Shown: one piece after another, positions 18,152 through 25,415 of the stretch
How positions within the stretch are numbered: position 1 is the stretch's first letter
Layout: each line of letters begins with the position of its first letter
Source: Nocardioides glacieisoli
Lineage (GTDB): Bacteria > Actinomycetota > Actinomycetes > Propionibacteriales > Nocardioidaceae
NCBI RefSeq assembly: GCF_004137245.1
Contig: NZ_SDWS01000014.1
Location: 1-64,000 of the forward strand
DNA length: 64,000 nucleotides
Direction of reading: 5' to 3'
Notes under the pieces: model-generated
The model's database searches: none
Told to the model about the DNA's origin: nothing
The model's input: only the letters and a program-made list of their open reading frames with translations
Program-made: the position numbers and the translations under genes

Positions 18152-18170
18152 CGGGCCAGATGAGGGCCCG
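18152..18170 (-). terminator. Weak hairpin downstream of the MarR gene
   Basis: CGGGCC (18152-18157) and GGCCCG (18165-18170) pair around a seven-base loop just after the MarR stop. There is no T-run, so it is at best a weak terminator before the giant gene. The rest of 17971-18178 shows no gene. Confidence 0.3.
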
Positions 18171-18178
18171 GACTTCGG

Positions 18179-18622
18179 TCAGGGCGAGACGCGCGAGGTG
18201 AGGAGACGAAGCGTCGTCTGGAGGTCCTCGAACTCCTGCGGGTCGAGGCCGAGCTGGTCCTTCATGTCGCACTGGATCCGCTCGGCGTGCTGGCGCAGCG
18301 ACTCCCCCTTGCCGGCCAGGGAGACCACGACGAAGCGCTCGTCGGCGTTGTCGCGACGACGCTCCACGAGCCCGGAGGACTCCATCCGCTTGAGCAGTGG
18401 CGTCAGCGTGCCGTGGTCGAGGCGCAGCTGCTCGCCCAGCTCGCGGACGGTCAGGCTCTCGTGCTCCCACAGGACGATCAGCACGAGGTACTGGGGATAG
18501 GTGATCCCCAGCTCGGTGAGGGCGGGTCGGTAGGCCGCGGTCACCGCGCGCGATGCGGCATAGAGGTCGAAGCAGAGCTGCTCAGCCAGCGGCGGCGCGT
18601 GGATCTTCCCCATGTCGCACAT
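18179..18622 (-). CDS. OhrR-type MarR family regulator
   Basis: A 147-residue winged-helix repressor. The N-terminal block QLCFDLYAASRAVTAAYRP holds the single conserved reactive cysteine of the OhrR group. YPQYLVLIVLWE, LRLDHGTLTPLLKRMES (recognition helix) and the wing RRRDNADERFV follow. OhrR proteins sense organic peroxides by oxidation of that cysteine and release DNA, normally derepressing ohr. No ohr gene is adjacent; the divergent neighbour is an ECF-like sigma factor. GAGG lies shortly before the ATG at 18622. Family confidence is high; the inducer is inferred from the family. Confidence 0.88.
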   Translation of the reverse strand: MCDMGKIHAPPLAEQLCFDLYAASRAVTAAYRPALTELGITYPQYLVLIVLWEHESLTVRELGEQLRLDHGTLTPLLKRMESSGLVERRRDNADERFVVVSLAGKGESLRQHAERIQCDMKDQLGLDPQEFEDLQTTLRLLTSRVSP

Positions 18623-18643
18623 TCTGCCTCACGAACCAGTACA

Positions 18644-18668
18644 TTGTGCGCAATTGGTTTGTGCGCAA
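18644..18668. promoter_or_regulatory. Tandem TTGTGCGCAA operator candidate
   Basis: TTGTGCGCAA occurs twice (18644-18653 and 18659-18668), 15 bases start to start, in the 83-base gap between the divergent OhrR-type and sigma-factor genes. Each copy is nearly palindromic, and the first lies in the wider imperfect palindrome ACATTGTGCGCAATTGGT. This is the likely binding site of the MarR protein and would control both genes. Confidence 0.55.
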
Positions 18669-18705
18669 GGCATGAAGCGCAGCGGGGAGTCTTGGGAGGG
18701 CGCCT

Positions 18706-19218
18706 GTGGCCGGACGATCGAGCACTCGAGCCGATGCGCGCCGCGGGCTCGAAGAGCTGCTGCTGCTGTCCGGGCGCGGTGACGCCGAGGCCTTCGCCGG
18801 GGTGTACGACGAGCTGGCTCCGCAGGTCTACGGCCTCGCCATGCGCCTGCTCGGAGACGCCGCCGCGGCCGAGGCCGTCACGGTGGAGGCCTTCCTCGAG
18901 GCGTGGCGGCGGGCACCGTCGTACGACCCGACGACGTCGAGCGCCGCAGCATGGGTCCTGGTCCTGTCCCACCGCCTCGCCGTGCGGACCGCCCGCGGCT
19001 CGGGGCCCGCGGGACGGGACGCGGCGACGGGCCCGCGTCCCGACTCGCCGCTCCTCGCGGCCGGGTTGTCGCCGTGCCAGGCGCACGCGGTCGAGCTCGC
19101 CTACTTCGACGGCCTCGACCACCTGCAGGTCGCCGCCCTGCTGGACTGCGCGGAGCCGGTGCCGGCACTCGTCACCGACGGGCTGGAGCTGCTGGCATCG
19201 GCCGACTCCCGGCGATGA
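18706..19218 (+). CDS. ECF-like sigma factor with weak region 4
   Basis: A 170-residue protein with clear sigma region 2 of the SigK-like type: LLLSGRGDAEAFAGVYDELA, LLGDAAAAEAVTVEAFLEAW and SSAAAWVLVLSHRLAVRTAR. A Gly/Pro-rich linker leads to a region-4-like end starting LSPCQAHAVELAYFDGLDHL. The following helix-turn-helix (VAALLDCAEPVPALVTDGL) lacks the basic recognition residues usual after VAALL, so -35 recognition may be altered. GTG start with GGGAGGG five bases upstream. Divergent from the OhrR-type gene, suggesting peroxide control; no anti-sigma gene is adjacent. Confidence 0.72.
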   Translation: MAGRSSTRADARRGLEELLLLSGRGDAEAFAGVYDELAPQVYGLAMRLLGDAAAAEAVTVEAFLEAWRRAPSYDPTTSSAAAWVLVLSHRLAVRTARGSGPAGRDAATGPRPDSPLLAAGLSPCQAHAVELAYFDGLDHLQVAALLDCAEPVPALVTDGLELLASADSRR

Positions 19219-19240
19219 GACCGAGCGGGCACCCGGCCGG

Positions 19241-19246
19241 TAGATT
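19241..19246 (+). promoter_or_regulatory. -10-like element, leaderless start of prfC
   Basis: TAGATT is followed by six bases and the GTG of prfC at 19253, with no ribosome binding site. Confidence 0.5.
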
Positions 19247-19252
19247 CGCGCG

Positions 19253-20818
19253 GTGCCCGACGCCCGCCCCCGCCGTACGTTCGCCGTCATCAGCCACCCC
19301 GATGCCGGCAAGTCGACGCTGACCGAGGCTCTCGCCCTGCACGCCCGGGTGATCACCGAGGCCGGCGCGGTCCACGGCAAGGGCGACCGCCGCGCGACGG
19401 TGTCCGACTGGATGGCGATGGAGAAGGCGCGCGGCATCTCGATCACGTCCGCGGCGCTGCAGTTCGTCTACCGCGACCACGTGATCAACCTCGTCGACAC
19501 CCCCGGCCACAGCGACTTCTCCGAGGACACCTACCGCGTGCTGTCCGCGGTCGACTCGGCCGTGATGCTGGTCGACGCCGGAAAGGGCCTCGAGCCGCAG
19601 ACGCTCAAGCTCTTCAAGGTCTGCGCCCTGCGCGGCATCCCGGTGATGACCGTCATCAACAAGTGGGACCGCCCCGGCCTCTCGGCCCTCGAGCTGATGG
19701 ACCTGATCCAGGCCAAGATCGGGCTGCGGCCCACTCCCCTGACCTGGCCGGTCGGCGAGGCGGGCGACTTCCGCGGCGTGCTGGACCGCCGCACCGGCGA
19801 GTTCGTGAAGTACACCCGCACCGCCGGTGGTGCGACGCGCGCCCCCGAACGACGGATGTCGTCGGACGAGGTGGAGGACGACGACGTACGCCTCTGGCAG
19901 GAGGCGGTCGAGGAGCACGAGCTGCTCACCCTCGACGAGGCCGACCACGACCAGGCCCGCTTCCTGGCCGGCGAGACCACGCCCGTCATGTTCGCCTCGG
20001 CGCTGCAGAACTTCGGCGTCGCGCAGCTGCTCGACCTGCTGCTCGACATCGCCCCCGACCCGAGCCCGACGGAGGGCGTCGACGGGTCGGTGCGCGACGT
20101 GGTCGACGACTTCAGCGCGTTCATCTTCAAGGTGCAGTCGGGGATGAACAACCTGCACCGCGACCGGCTGGCCTACGCCCGCGTCGTGTCCGGGACCTTC
20201 GAGCGCGGCATGGTCGTCACCCATGCCGGGACCGGCAAGCCGTTCGCGACGAAGTTCGCCCAGTCCGTCTTCGGCCGGGACACCTCGTCGGTCGAGACGG
20301 CCGAGCCCGGCGACATCGTCGGCTTCGTCAACGCCCAGTCGCTGCGCGTCGGCGACACGGTCTACGTCGGAGACGCGATCGAGTACCCGCCGGTCCCGAG
20401 CTTCGCGCCCGAGCACTTCGTCACCGCCAGCGCCGGCGACATCGGCCGCTACAAGCAGTTCCGGCGCGGCATCGAGCAGCTCGACCAGGAGGGCGTGGTG
20501 CAGGTGCTGCGCTCCGACCTGCGCGGCGACCAGAACCCGGTGCTCGCAGCGGTCGGCCCGATGCAGTTCGAGGTCGTCGAGGACCGGATGACCAACGAGT
20601 TCAACTCGCCGATCCGGTTCTCCCGACTCGACTACCAGGTCGCCCGACGCACCGACGCCGCCGGCGCCACGGCCCTTGCCGGCATGCGCGGCGTCGAGGT
20701 CCTCCAGCGCAGCGACGGCACGCACATGGCGCTGTTCGTCGACCAGTGGCGCGCGATGGTCACCGCCCGCGACAACCCGGAGATCATGCTCGAGGCGCTG
20801 CCCGCCGGCGGCGCCTGA
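19253..20818 (+). CDS. prfC: Peptide chain release factor 3
   Basis: Translational GTPase RF3, 521 residues, full length. It recycles RF1/RF2 from the ribosome after peptide release. G motifs are intact: SHPDAGKST (G1), DTPGHSDF (G3) and NKWDRPG (G4, NKxD). The class II specific stretches VSDWMAMEKARGISITSAAL (switch I) and MNNLHRDRLAYARVVSG (domain II) are those of RF3 rather than EF-G or LepA. Single gene, starting 35 bases after the ECF-like gene behind its own TANNNT box. Confidence 0.95.
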   Translation: MPDARPRRTFAVISHPDAGKSTLTEALALHARVITEAGAVHGKGDRRATVSDWMAMEKARGISITSAALQFVYRDHVINLVDTPGHSDFSEDTYRVLSAVDSAVMLVDAGKGLEPQTLKLFKVCALRGIPVMTVINKWDRPGLSALELMDLIQAKIGLRPTPLTWPVGEAGDFRGVLDRRTGEFVKYTRTAGGATRAPERRMSSDEVEDDDVRLWQEAVEEHELLTLDEADHDQARFLAGETTPVMFASALQNFGVAQLLDLLLDIAPDPSPTEGVDGSVRDVVDDFSAFIFKVQSGMNNLHRDRLAYARVVSGTFERGMVVTHAGTGKPFATKFAQSVFGRDTSSVETAEPGDIVGFVNAQSLRVGDTVYVGDAIEYPPVPSFAPEHFVTASAGDIGRYKQFRRGIEQLDQEGVVQVLRSDLRGDQNPVLAAVGPMQFEVVEDRMTNEFNSPIRFSRLDYQVARRTDAAGATALAGMRGVEVLQRSDGTHMALFVDQWRAMVTARDNPEIMLEALPAGGA

Positions 20819-20872
20819 GCCGGGTTCGATCGGGCTCGAATGGACGTCGGCCCTGAGGGGTACGCCGAACAC

Positions 20873-21577
20873 ATGGAACCCATCCCCCAGACGCTGCAGG
20901 CCTTCAGCGAGCTGGACGCGGTGCTGGACGACCAGGCCCTGCTCACCCTGCTGCGCACGACGGCCGACCGCGCCCACGAGGTCGTGCCCGGGCTGGTCGG
21001 GGTCAGCGTCGCCTCCCGCGACCAGGGTGTCACCTTCACGCTCGTGGCGACCGCAGAGGAGATCGCCGTCCTCGACGCCGTGCAGTACGTCGCCAGCGGT
21101 CCGTGCGTCGACGCGATGGACCTCGGCCACGGGATCACGACCTCCGCCGGAGGGCTGCTCGACGAGGACCGGTGGTCGGACTTCGCACGGGCGAGCGCCG
21201 CAGCCGGGATCCACAGCACCCTGACCCTGCCGGTCCTGGACGGGGACGAGGTGGTGGGGACGGTCAACTTCTACGGTCGGAGCAAGGACACGTTCCTCCA
21301 CCACCACGACACGCTGGCCGACATCTTCGGCGCCTCGGCGCCCGGCGCCGTGGCAGACGCCGACATGTCCTTCGCGACCCGCGACGTGGCGGAGCAGGCT
21401 CCGGAGCTGCTGCGTCAGTCCGCGCTGGTGGCCACCGCGACCGGCATCCTGGCGGCCCAGCGCGGGACCTCCGTCGCGGACGCGCGCACGCACCTCGAGA
21501 GCGCGGCCCGGCGCGCCGGCATCACCGTCGAGCTCCTGGCTGCCGTGGTGGTCAAGCTGCACCGCGATGGGGAATGA
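20873..21577 (+). CDS. GAF and ANTAR domain regulator
   Basis: About 234 residues: an N-terminal GAF domain (residues ~10-160, with GPCVDAMDLG and STLTLPVLDGDEVVGTVNFY) and a C-terminal ANTAR domain (TATGILAAQRGTSVADARTH). ANTAR proteins bind paired RNA hairpins and act as antiterminators; many actinobacterial members follow this GAF-ANTAR layout. The start at 20873 gives the common MEPIPQT beginning; an ATG at 20840 is the alternative and neither has a good ribosome binding site. The stop overlaps the longest possible reading of the next gene. No target hairpin pair was recognised. Confidence 0.82.
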   Translation: MEPIPQTLQAFSELDAVLDDQALLTLLRTTADRAHEVVPGLVGVSVASRDQGVTFTLVATAEEIAVLDAVQYVASGPCVDAMDLGHGITTSAGGLLDEDRWSDFARASAAAGIHSTLTLPVLDGDEVVGTVNFYGRSKDTFLHHHDTLADIFGASAPGAVADADMSFATRDVAEQAPELLRQSALVATATGILAAQRGTSVADARTHLESAARRAGITVELLAAVVVKLHRDGE

Positions 21578-21604
21578 GGACCCGGCCCTCAGGGACGCCC
21601 CGCG

Positions 21605-21610
21605 TATCGT
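21605..21610 (+). promoter_or_regulatory. -10-like element, leaderless start of selO
   Basis: TATCGT is followed by seven bases and the GTG at 21618; this spacing decides that start over the ATG at 21567 and the GTG at 21630. Confidence 0.45.
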
Positions 21611-21617
21611 CGAGGGA

Positions 21618-23063
21618 GTGAACCCGCCCGTGTCGACGACCGTCTCCCTCGGCAACCGCTTCGCGACCGAGCTCGCCGAGCTCGCCCTGCCGTGGCAGGC
21701 CGCCGAGACGCCGGACCCGCAGCTGCTGGTGGTCAACGACGCGCTGGCGGCCGACCTCGGCCTCGACCCGTCCTGGCTGCGCACCGAGGAGGGCATCGGC
21801 CTCCTCACCGGCACGGCGGTCCCGGAGGGGGCGACGCCGGTCGCCCAGGCCTACGCCGGCCACCAGTTCGGCGGCTACTCCCCTCGTCTCGGCGACGGCC
21901 GCGCGCTGCTGGTGGGTGAGCTCGGTGCGCACGACCTCCACCTCAAGGGCTCGGGACGCACGCCGTTCTCGCGCGGCGGTGACGGCTTCGCCGCGGTGGG
22001 CCCGATGCTGCGGGAGTACGTCGTCAGCGAGGCGATGCACGCCCTCGGCATCCCGACCACGCGCTCGCTCGCGGTCGTCGCGACCGGCCGCCCGGTGCGG
22101 CGCGAGGCCGTCCTGCCGGGTGCCGTGCTGGCCCGCGTCGCGAGCAGCCACCTACGGGTCGGGACCTTCCAGTACGCCCGCTCCACCGGCGACGCCGACC
22201 TGCTGCGCCAGCTGGCCGACCACGCGATCGCCCGACACCACCCGCACGCCGCGGACGCCGAGCAGCCCTACGTCGCGTTCTTCGAGTCGGTCATGCAGGC
22301 GCAGGCGTCGCTGGTCGCGCAGTGGATGCTGGTCGGCTTCGTCCACGGAGTCATGAACACCGACAACATGACGATCTCCGGGGAGACCATCGACTACGGG
22401 CCGTGCGCCTTCCTCGACGCCTTCGACCCGACGACGGTCTTCAGCTCGATCGACGAGCAGGGCCGCTACGCCTTCGGCAACCAGCCGATCGTCGCGGAGT
22501 GGAACCTGGCCCGCTTCGCCGAGTCGATCCTGCCGCTGCTCGCCGACGACGAGAGCGAGGGTGTCGAGATCGCGACCGCGTCGCTGCGCACCTTCCGCGA
22601 CCGCTACTCCGCCGCCTGGTCGGCGGGCATGCGGGCGAAGCTCGGCATCGCGGACGCCGACGACGCCGTTGCGCGGCCCCTGGTCGCGGACCTGGTCGCG
22701 CTGATGACCGCAGGCCACCCCGACCACACCGGCTTCTTCCGCACCCTCGCCACCGCCGCTCGGGGCGATGCCGAGCCGGCGCGCGGGATGTTCCTCGACC
22801 TGGCGGGCTTCGACGCCTGGGCCGAGCGCTGGCTCGCCCTCTCCCCCGACGCCGACGCGATGGACCGGGTCAACCCGGCCTACGTCCCGCGCAACCACCT
22901 CGTCGAGGACGCCCTGTCCGCCGCGACCGGCGGCGACCTCGGCCCCGTCGAGCGGCTCCTGTCCGTGCTCGCTGCGCCGTACGACGTACGACCTGGGCTG
23001 GAGGAGTTCGCCGAGCCCGCCCCCGACTCGTTCGGTCAGTACACGACCTTCTGCGGCACCTAG
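21618..23063 (+). CDS. selO: SelO/YdiU protein adenylyltransferase
   Basis: Pseudokinase-fold enzyme of about 481 residues that transfers AMP from ATP to protein side chains during redox stress. Family landmarks: AYAGHQFGGYSPRLGDGRA, LHLKGSGRTPFSRGGDG (nucleotide-binding Lys and Arg), FVHGVMNTDNMTISGETIDYG (catalytic loop with metal-binding Asn and Asp) and the C-terminal TTFCGT. Many SelO proteins end in Cys-Gly-Thr or a selenocysteine near this point; here it is Cys. Length is normal and the protein looks intact. Confidence 0.95.
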   Translation: MNPPVSTTVSLGNRFATELAELALPWQAAETPDPQLLVVNDALAADLGLDPSWLRTEEGIGLLTGTAVPEGATPVAQAYAGHQFGGYSPRLGDGRALLVGELGAHDLHLKGSGRTPFSRGGDGFAAVGPMLREYVVSEAMHALGIPTTRSLAVVATGRPVRREAVLPGAVLARVASSHLRVGTFQYARSTGDADLLRQLADHAIARHHPHAADAEQPYVAFFESVMQAQASLVAQWMLVGFVHGVMNTDNMTISGETIDYGPCAFLDAFDPTTVFSSIDEQGRYAFGNQPIVAEWNLARFAESILPLLADDESEGVEIATASLRTFRDRYSAAWSAGMRAKLGIADADDAVARPLVADLVALMTAGHPDHTGFFRTLATAARGDAEPARGMFLDLAGFDAWAERWLALSPDADAMDRVNPAYVPRNHLVEDALSAATGGDLGPVERLLSVLAAPYDVRPGLEEFAEPAPDSFGQYTTFCGT

Positions 23064-23070
23064 GCGCAGC

Positions 23071-23667
23071 TCAGGCCGAGCGGCGACGGAGGCACAGGCC
23101 CGCGGCCAGGAGGGCCACGACGCCGACCAGACCTGCCGCGACGGGCCACCCCGAGGCGCCGGACGACGACCTGACGTCGTCGTCGATCCGCAGGGCCTCG
23201 TCCACCGCGACCGACGGTGTCGTCGGGTCCCCCAGCAACCGCTGGACCGCGACCAGCCGTCGAGGCGTGACCGGGGCGGTGCCACCGCACGAGCTCGCCG
23301 TCGGCACGCCACCCTCCGCGGTGGTGAAGAAGACATAGCGGCGGTCGACGACCATGCCGTCCAGGCCGCACGAGGCACCGGACATCGCCGACTCGAACAC
23401 GGCGACAGCGCCGACGTCGCCCTGGTAGACCCCGTCGACCGCGACCGTGTAAGTAACCGGGTCGGTGCTGCTCATGACCTGTCGCTTCGGCGGTCCCACG
23501 ATCTCGACCAACGTGCCGACGAAGACCGCGTCGGCGTACGCGACGTACTCCGGGACGCGCTGGAACGCGCACGAGCACGCGAGTGCCGGTCCGGCGCCTC
23601 CGGTGACCACGATGCCGAACGACGCGAGGACCGTCAGCAGGACCGAGGCGAAGAGGCGCATGTCCAT
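23071..23667 (-). CDS. Exported NTR/TIMP-like protein with C-terminal anchor
   Basis: A 198-residue surface protein. Residues 1-29 form a signal peptide ending ...GPALA, directly followed by CSCAFQRVPEYVAYADAVFVG. A mature protein starting C-x-C and containing YADAVFVGTL is the hallmark of bacterial netrin-like (TIMP-like) domains. Two more cysteines (GASCGLDG, ASSCGGTA) could pair with the first ones. The C-terminus has a transmembrane helix (VAAGLVGVVALLAAGLCL) and a basic RRRS tail, so it faces outward. Function unknown. Confidence 0.78.
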   Translation of the reverse strand: MDMRLFASVLLTVLASFGIVVTGGAGPALACSCAFQRVPEYVAYADAVFVGTLVEIVGPPKRQVMSSTDPVTYTVAVDGVYQGDVGAVAVFESAMSGASCGLDGMVVDRRYVFFTTAEGGVPTASSCGGTAPVTPRRLVAVQRLLGDPTTPSVAVDEALRIDDDVRSSSGASGWPVAAGLVGVVALLAAGLCLRRRSA

Positions 23668-23767
23668 GCGACGCCCCGGGTCGGTGTGGCGTTCCCGGCG
23701 CACACATGTCCGAGTTGTGACCCTTGGTGGCGGGCTACGGATCCTGAGCTCCGCATGACGTCGTGCG

Positions 23768-23788
23768 CGTTCTGCTGTCAGCAGAACG
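23768..23788. promoter_or_regulatory. 21-bp perfect palindrome upstream of XRE gene
   Basis: CGTTCTGCTG and CAGCAGAACG flank a single T: a perfect 10-bp-arm palindrome, 39-59 bases before the XRE start and just upstream of its predicted promoter. It is a strong candidate operator for that regulator. A related half-site, CGAACTGCTGT, occurs at 25382-25392 before the clpP operon. Confidence 0.65.
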
Positions 23789-23814
23789 ACGGGCCAACGA
23801 CGAGCACCCGTGGC

Positions 23815-23820
23815 TAGATT
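23815..23820 (+). promoter_or_regulatory. -10-like element, leaderless start of XRE gene
   Basis: TAGATT is followed by six bases and the ATG at 23827; no ribosome binding site. Confidence 0.5.
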
Positions 23821-23826
23821 CGGTCC

Positions 23827-24126
23827 ATGGGCGAGGTCGTGCGGTTCCCGAGTCAGGCTCCCTCCAGCGTCGACGATGCACCCGAGCCGCTGTGGCGCGA
23901 GCTCGTCGGCGAGGAGCTCCACCGCGAGCGGTCCGCGCGCGGCGAGCGGCTCAAGGACGTGGCCGAGCGGGCCGGCGTCTCGATGCAGTACCTCTCCGAG
24001 GTCGAGCGCGGCCTCAAGGACCCCTCGTCGGAGATGTTGCAGGCGATCGCCGGCGCGCTCGACCTGAGCGTCCGCGAGCTCGCGGTCCGCACGGCACGCC
24101 CGGAGGCCCTGGCCCTAGCGGCCTGA
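23827..24126 (+). CDS. XRE-family regulator, ClgR/PopR-like
   Basis: A 99-residue DNA-binding protein with one HTH of the Cro/XRE type at about residues 40-80: GERLKDVAERAGVSMQYLSEVERGLKDPS. The wording of the HTH (YLSEVERG.K.PSSE) and the small size match ClgR and PopR, which activate clp protease genes in actinobacteria. Its 3' end overlaps the 3' end of the convergent clpP operon by 12 bases, and matching DNA motifs lie before both transcripts, so control of the clpP pair is the best inference. It would also act on its own promoter palindrome. Confidence 0.82.
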   Translation: MGEVVRFPSQAPSSVDDAPEPLWRELVGEELHRERSARGERLKDVAERAGVSMQYLSEVERGLKDPSSEMLQAIAGALDLSVRELAVRTARPEALALAA

Positions 24127-24732
24127 CGGAGTCAGCGTCGCCGGCGCCTGGTCGTGCAGGACGGTGTCGACGATGCCGTAGTCGACCGCGGCCGCACCGG
24201 GCAGCACGAGCGTGCGGTCGGTGTCCTGGCGGATCTGCTCGGGCGTACGACCGGTGTGCTGGGCGAGCACCTCCTCCAGCTCGAGCCGCACCCGCGCGAC
24301 CTCGTCGGCCTCGAGGATCAGGTCCGGGATCGTCCCGCGGCCCTGGGTCGCCGGCTGGTGGAGCACGACGCGACCGTGCGGCAGGATCGCGCGGCTGCCC
24401 GGCGCTCCCCCGGCCAGCAGCACCGCGGCGGTCCACGCCGCCTGCCCGACGCACACCGTCTCGACGCGCGGCTTCACGAACTGCATCGCGTCGTAGATCG
24501 CGAGCATCGCCGAGATCGAGCCACCGGGTGAGTTGATGTAGAGGCTCATCGGCAGCTCGGGGTTCTCCGACGACAGGTGCAGCAGCTGCGCGATCACGGC
24601 GTTGGCGACGCCGTCGTCGATCTCGGTGCCGAGGTAGACGATCCGCTCGGACAGCAGCCGGGAGTAGAGGTCGAGGGTCCGCTCGCCGCGCGGCGTCTGC
24701 TGCACGACGTACGGGATCGTGTAGGTGCTCAT
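24115..24732 (-). CDS. ClpP-like protein lacking catalytic Ser and Asp
   Basis: ClpP-fold subunit of 205 residues, second gene of a clpP pair. The fold is well conserved (INSPGGSISAMLAIYDAMQ, LPHGRVVLHQPA, VDYGIVDTV), but by alignment to E. coli ClpP the nucleophile Ser97 is Trp100 (GQAAW) and the triad Asp171 is Thr174 (DTDRT). Only the His (His125, spacing 25 as expected) remains. It should be proteolytically dead and act as a structural or adaptor ring partner of the intact ClpP upstream, as ClpR subunits do in plastids and cyanobacteria. Start and upstream stop overlap as ATGA. Confidence 0.9.
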   Translation of the reverse strand: MSTYTIPYVVQQTPRGERTLDLYSRLLSERIVYLGTEIDDGVANAVIAQLLHLSSENPELPMSLYINSPGGSISAMLAIYDAMQFVKPRVETVCVGQAAWTAAVLLAGGAPGSRAILPHGRVVLHQPATQGRGTIPDLILEADEVARVRLELEEVLAQHTGRTPEQIRQDTDRTLVLPGAAAVDYGIVDTVLHDQAPATLTPSGR

Positions 24733-25343
24733 CGCACACCCGCCAGACCGACCGGGCGCCCCTGGGACGGGGTCACGTGGTCGACCGTGGTGATGACCTG
24801 GTCGACGAAGCCGTACGCCAGCGCGTCCTCCGCGCTGAACCACCGGTCGCGCCGTGAGTCGCGCTCGATCGTCTCCCGGCTCTGGCCGGTGTGCCCCGCC
24901 ACCAGTCCGATGACCGTGTCGCGGGTCAACCGCAGGTCCTCGGCCTGGATCTCGATGTCGACGGCCGTCCCGCCGATGCCGGCGGAGCCCTGGTGCAGCA
25001 GCACGCGGGAGTGCGGCAGGGCGTACCGCTTGCCGGGTGTCCCCGCCGACAGCAGGAACTGGCCGGCGCTCGCGGCCATCCCCATCGCCAGCGTGCTGAC
25101 GTCGTTGGGGATCAGCCGCATCACGTCGTGGATGGCGAGCATCGCCGAGACCGAGCCACCGGGCGAGTTGATCCAGAGGCTGATGTCGGCGCGCGGGTCC
25201 TCGGCCGACAGGAGGAGCAGCTGGTGCATCAGCCGGTTGCCGTTGCCCTCCCGCAGCTCCTCGCCGAGCACGATGATGCGTTGGTGCATGAGGCGGCGGA
25301 CCAGCTCGTCCTCGATGCGTTCTGACGTGGGTTGGATGCTCAT
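24729..25343 (-). CDS. clpP: ATP-dependent Clp protease proteolytic subunit (active)
   Basis: ClpP serine peptidase of 204 residues with a complete triad: Ser92 (GMAAS), His117 (VLLHQG) and Asp166 (ERDSRRD), all at canonical spacings. Other landmarks are SLWINSPGGSVSAMLAIHD and ALAYGFVDQVI. ClpP rings degrade proteins fed by ClpX/ClpC ATPases; no ATPase gene is in the window. The pair resembles the clpP3-clpP4 type operons of Streptomyces that are switched by PopR. The ATG at 25343 has no ribosome binding site and follows GACTGT by six bases, so it may be leaderless. Confidence 0.93.
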   Translation of the reverse strand: MSIQPTSERIEDELVRRLMHQRIIVLGEELREGNGNRLMHQLLLLSAEDPRADISLWINSPGGSVSAMLAIHDVMRLIPNDVSTLAMGMAASAGQFLLSAGTPGKRYALPHSRVLLHQGSAGIGGTAVDIEIQAEDLRLTRDTVIGLVAGHTGQSRETIERDSRRDRWFSAEDALAYGFVDQVITTVDHVTPSQGRPVGLAGVR

Positions 25344-25373
25344 GCACCCACAGTCGCGCGCCGGCACCGTCCA

Positions 25374-25394
25374 CCACAGGGCGAACTGCTGTGG
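25374..25394. promoter_or_regulatory. Inverted repeat upstream of clpP operon
   Basis: CCACAG and CTGTGG pair around nine bases, centred about 41 bases before the clpP start. Part of it, CGAACTGCTGT, matches nine of eleven bases of the palindrome arm before the XRE gene. Likely regulator site. Confidence 0.5.
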
Positions 25395-25406
25395 GCGGAT
25401 CCGCCC
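25393..25406. terminator. GC-rich perfect palindrome after amidohydrolase gene
   Basis: GGGCGGATCCGCCC is a 14-bp perfect palindrome ten bases past the amidohydrolase stop at 25416. It could end that transcript or serve as an operator; without a loop it is not a classic terminator. Confidence 0.3.
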
Positions 25407-25415
25407 GGAGCGGAG

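Noticed and set aside
18152..18170. Strong terminator between MarR and the giant gene
   Set aside because: Stem of six pairs, no T-run; reported only as a weak hairpin.
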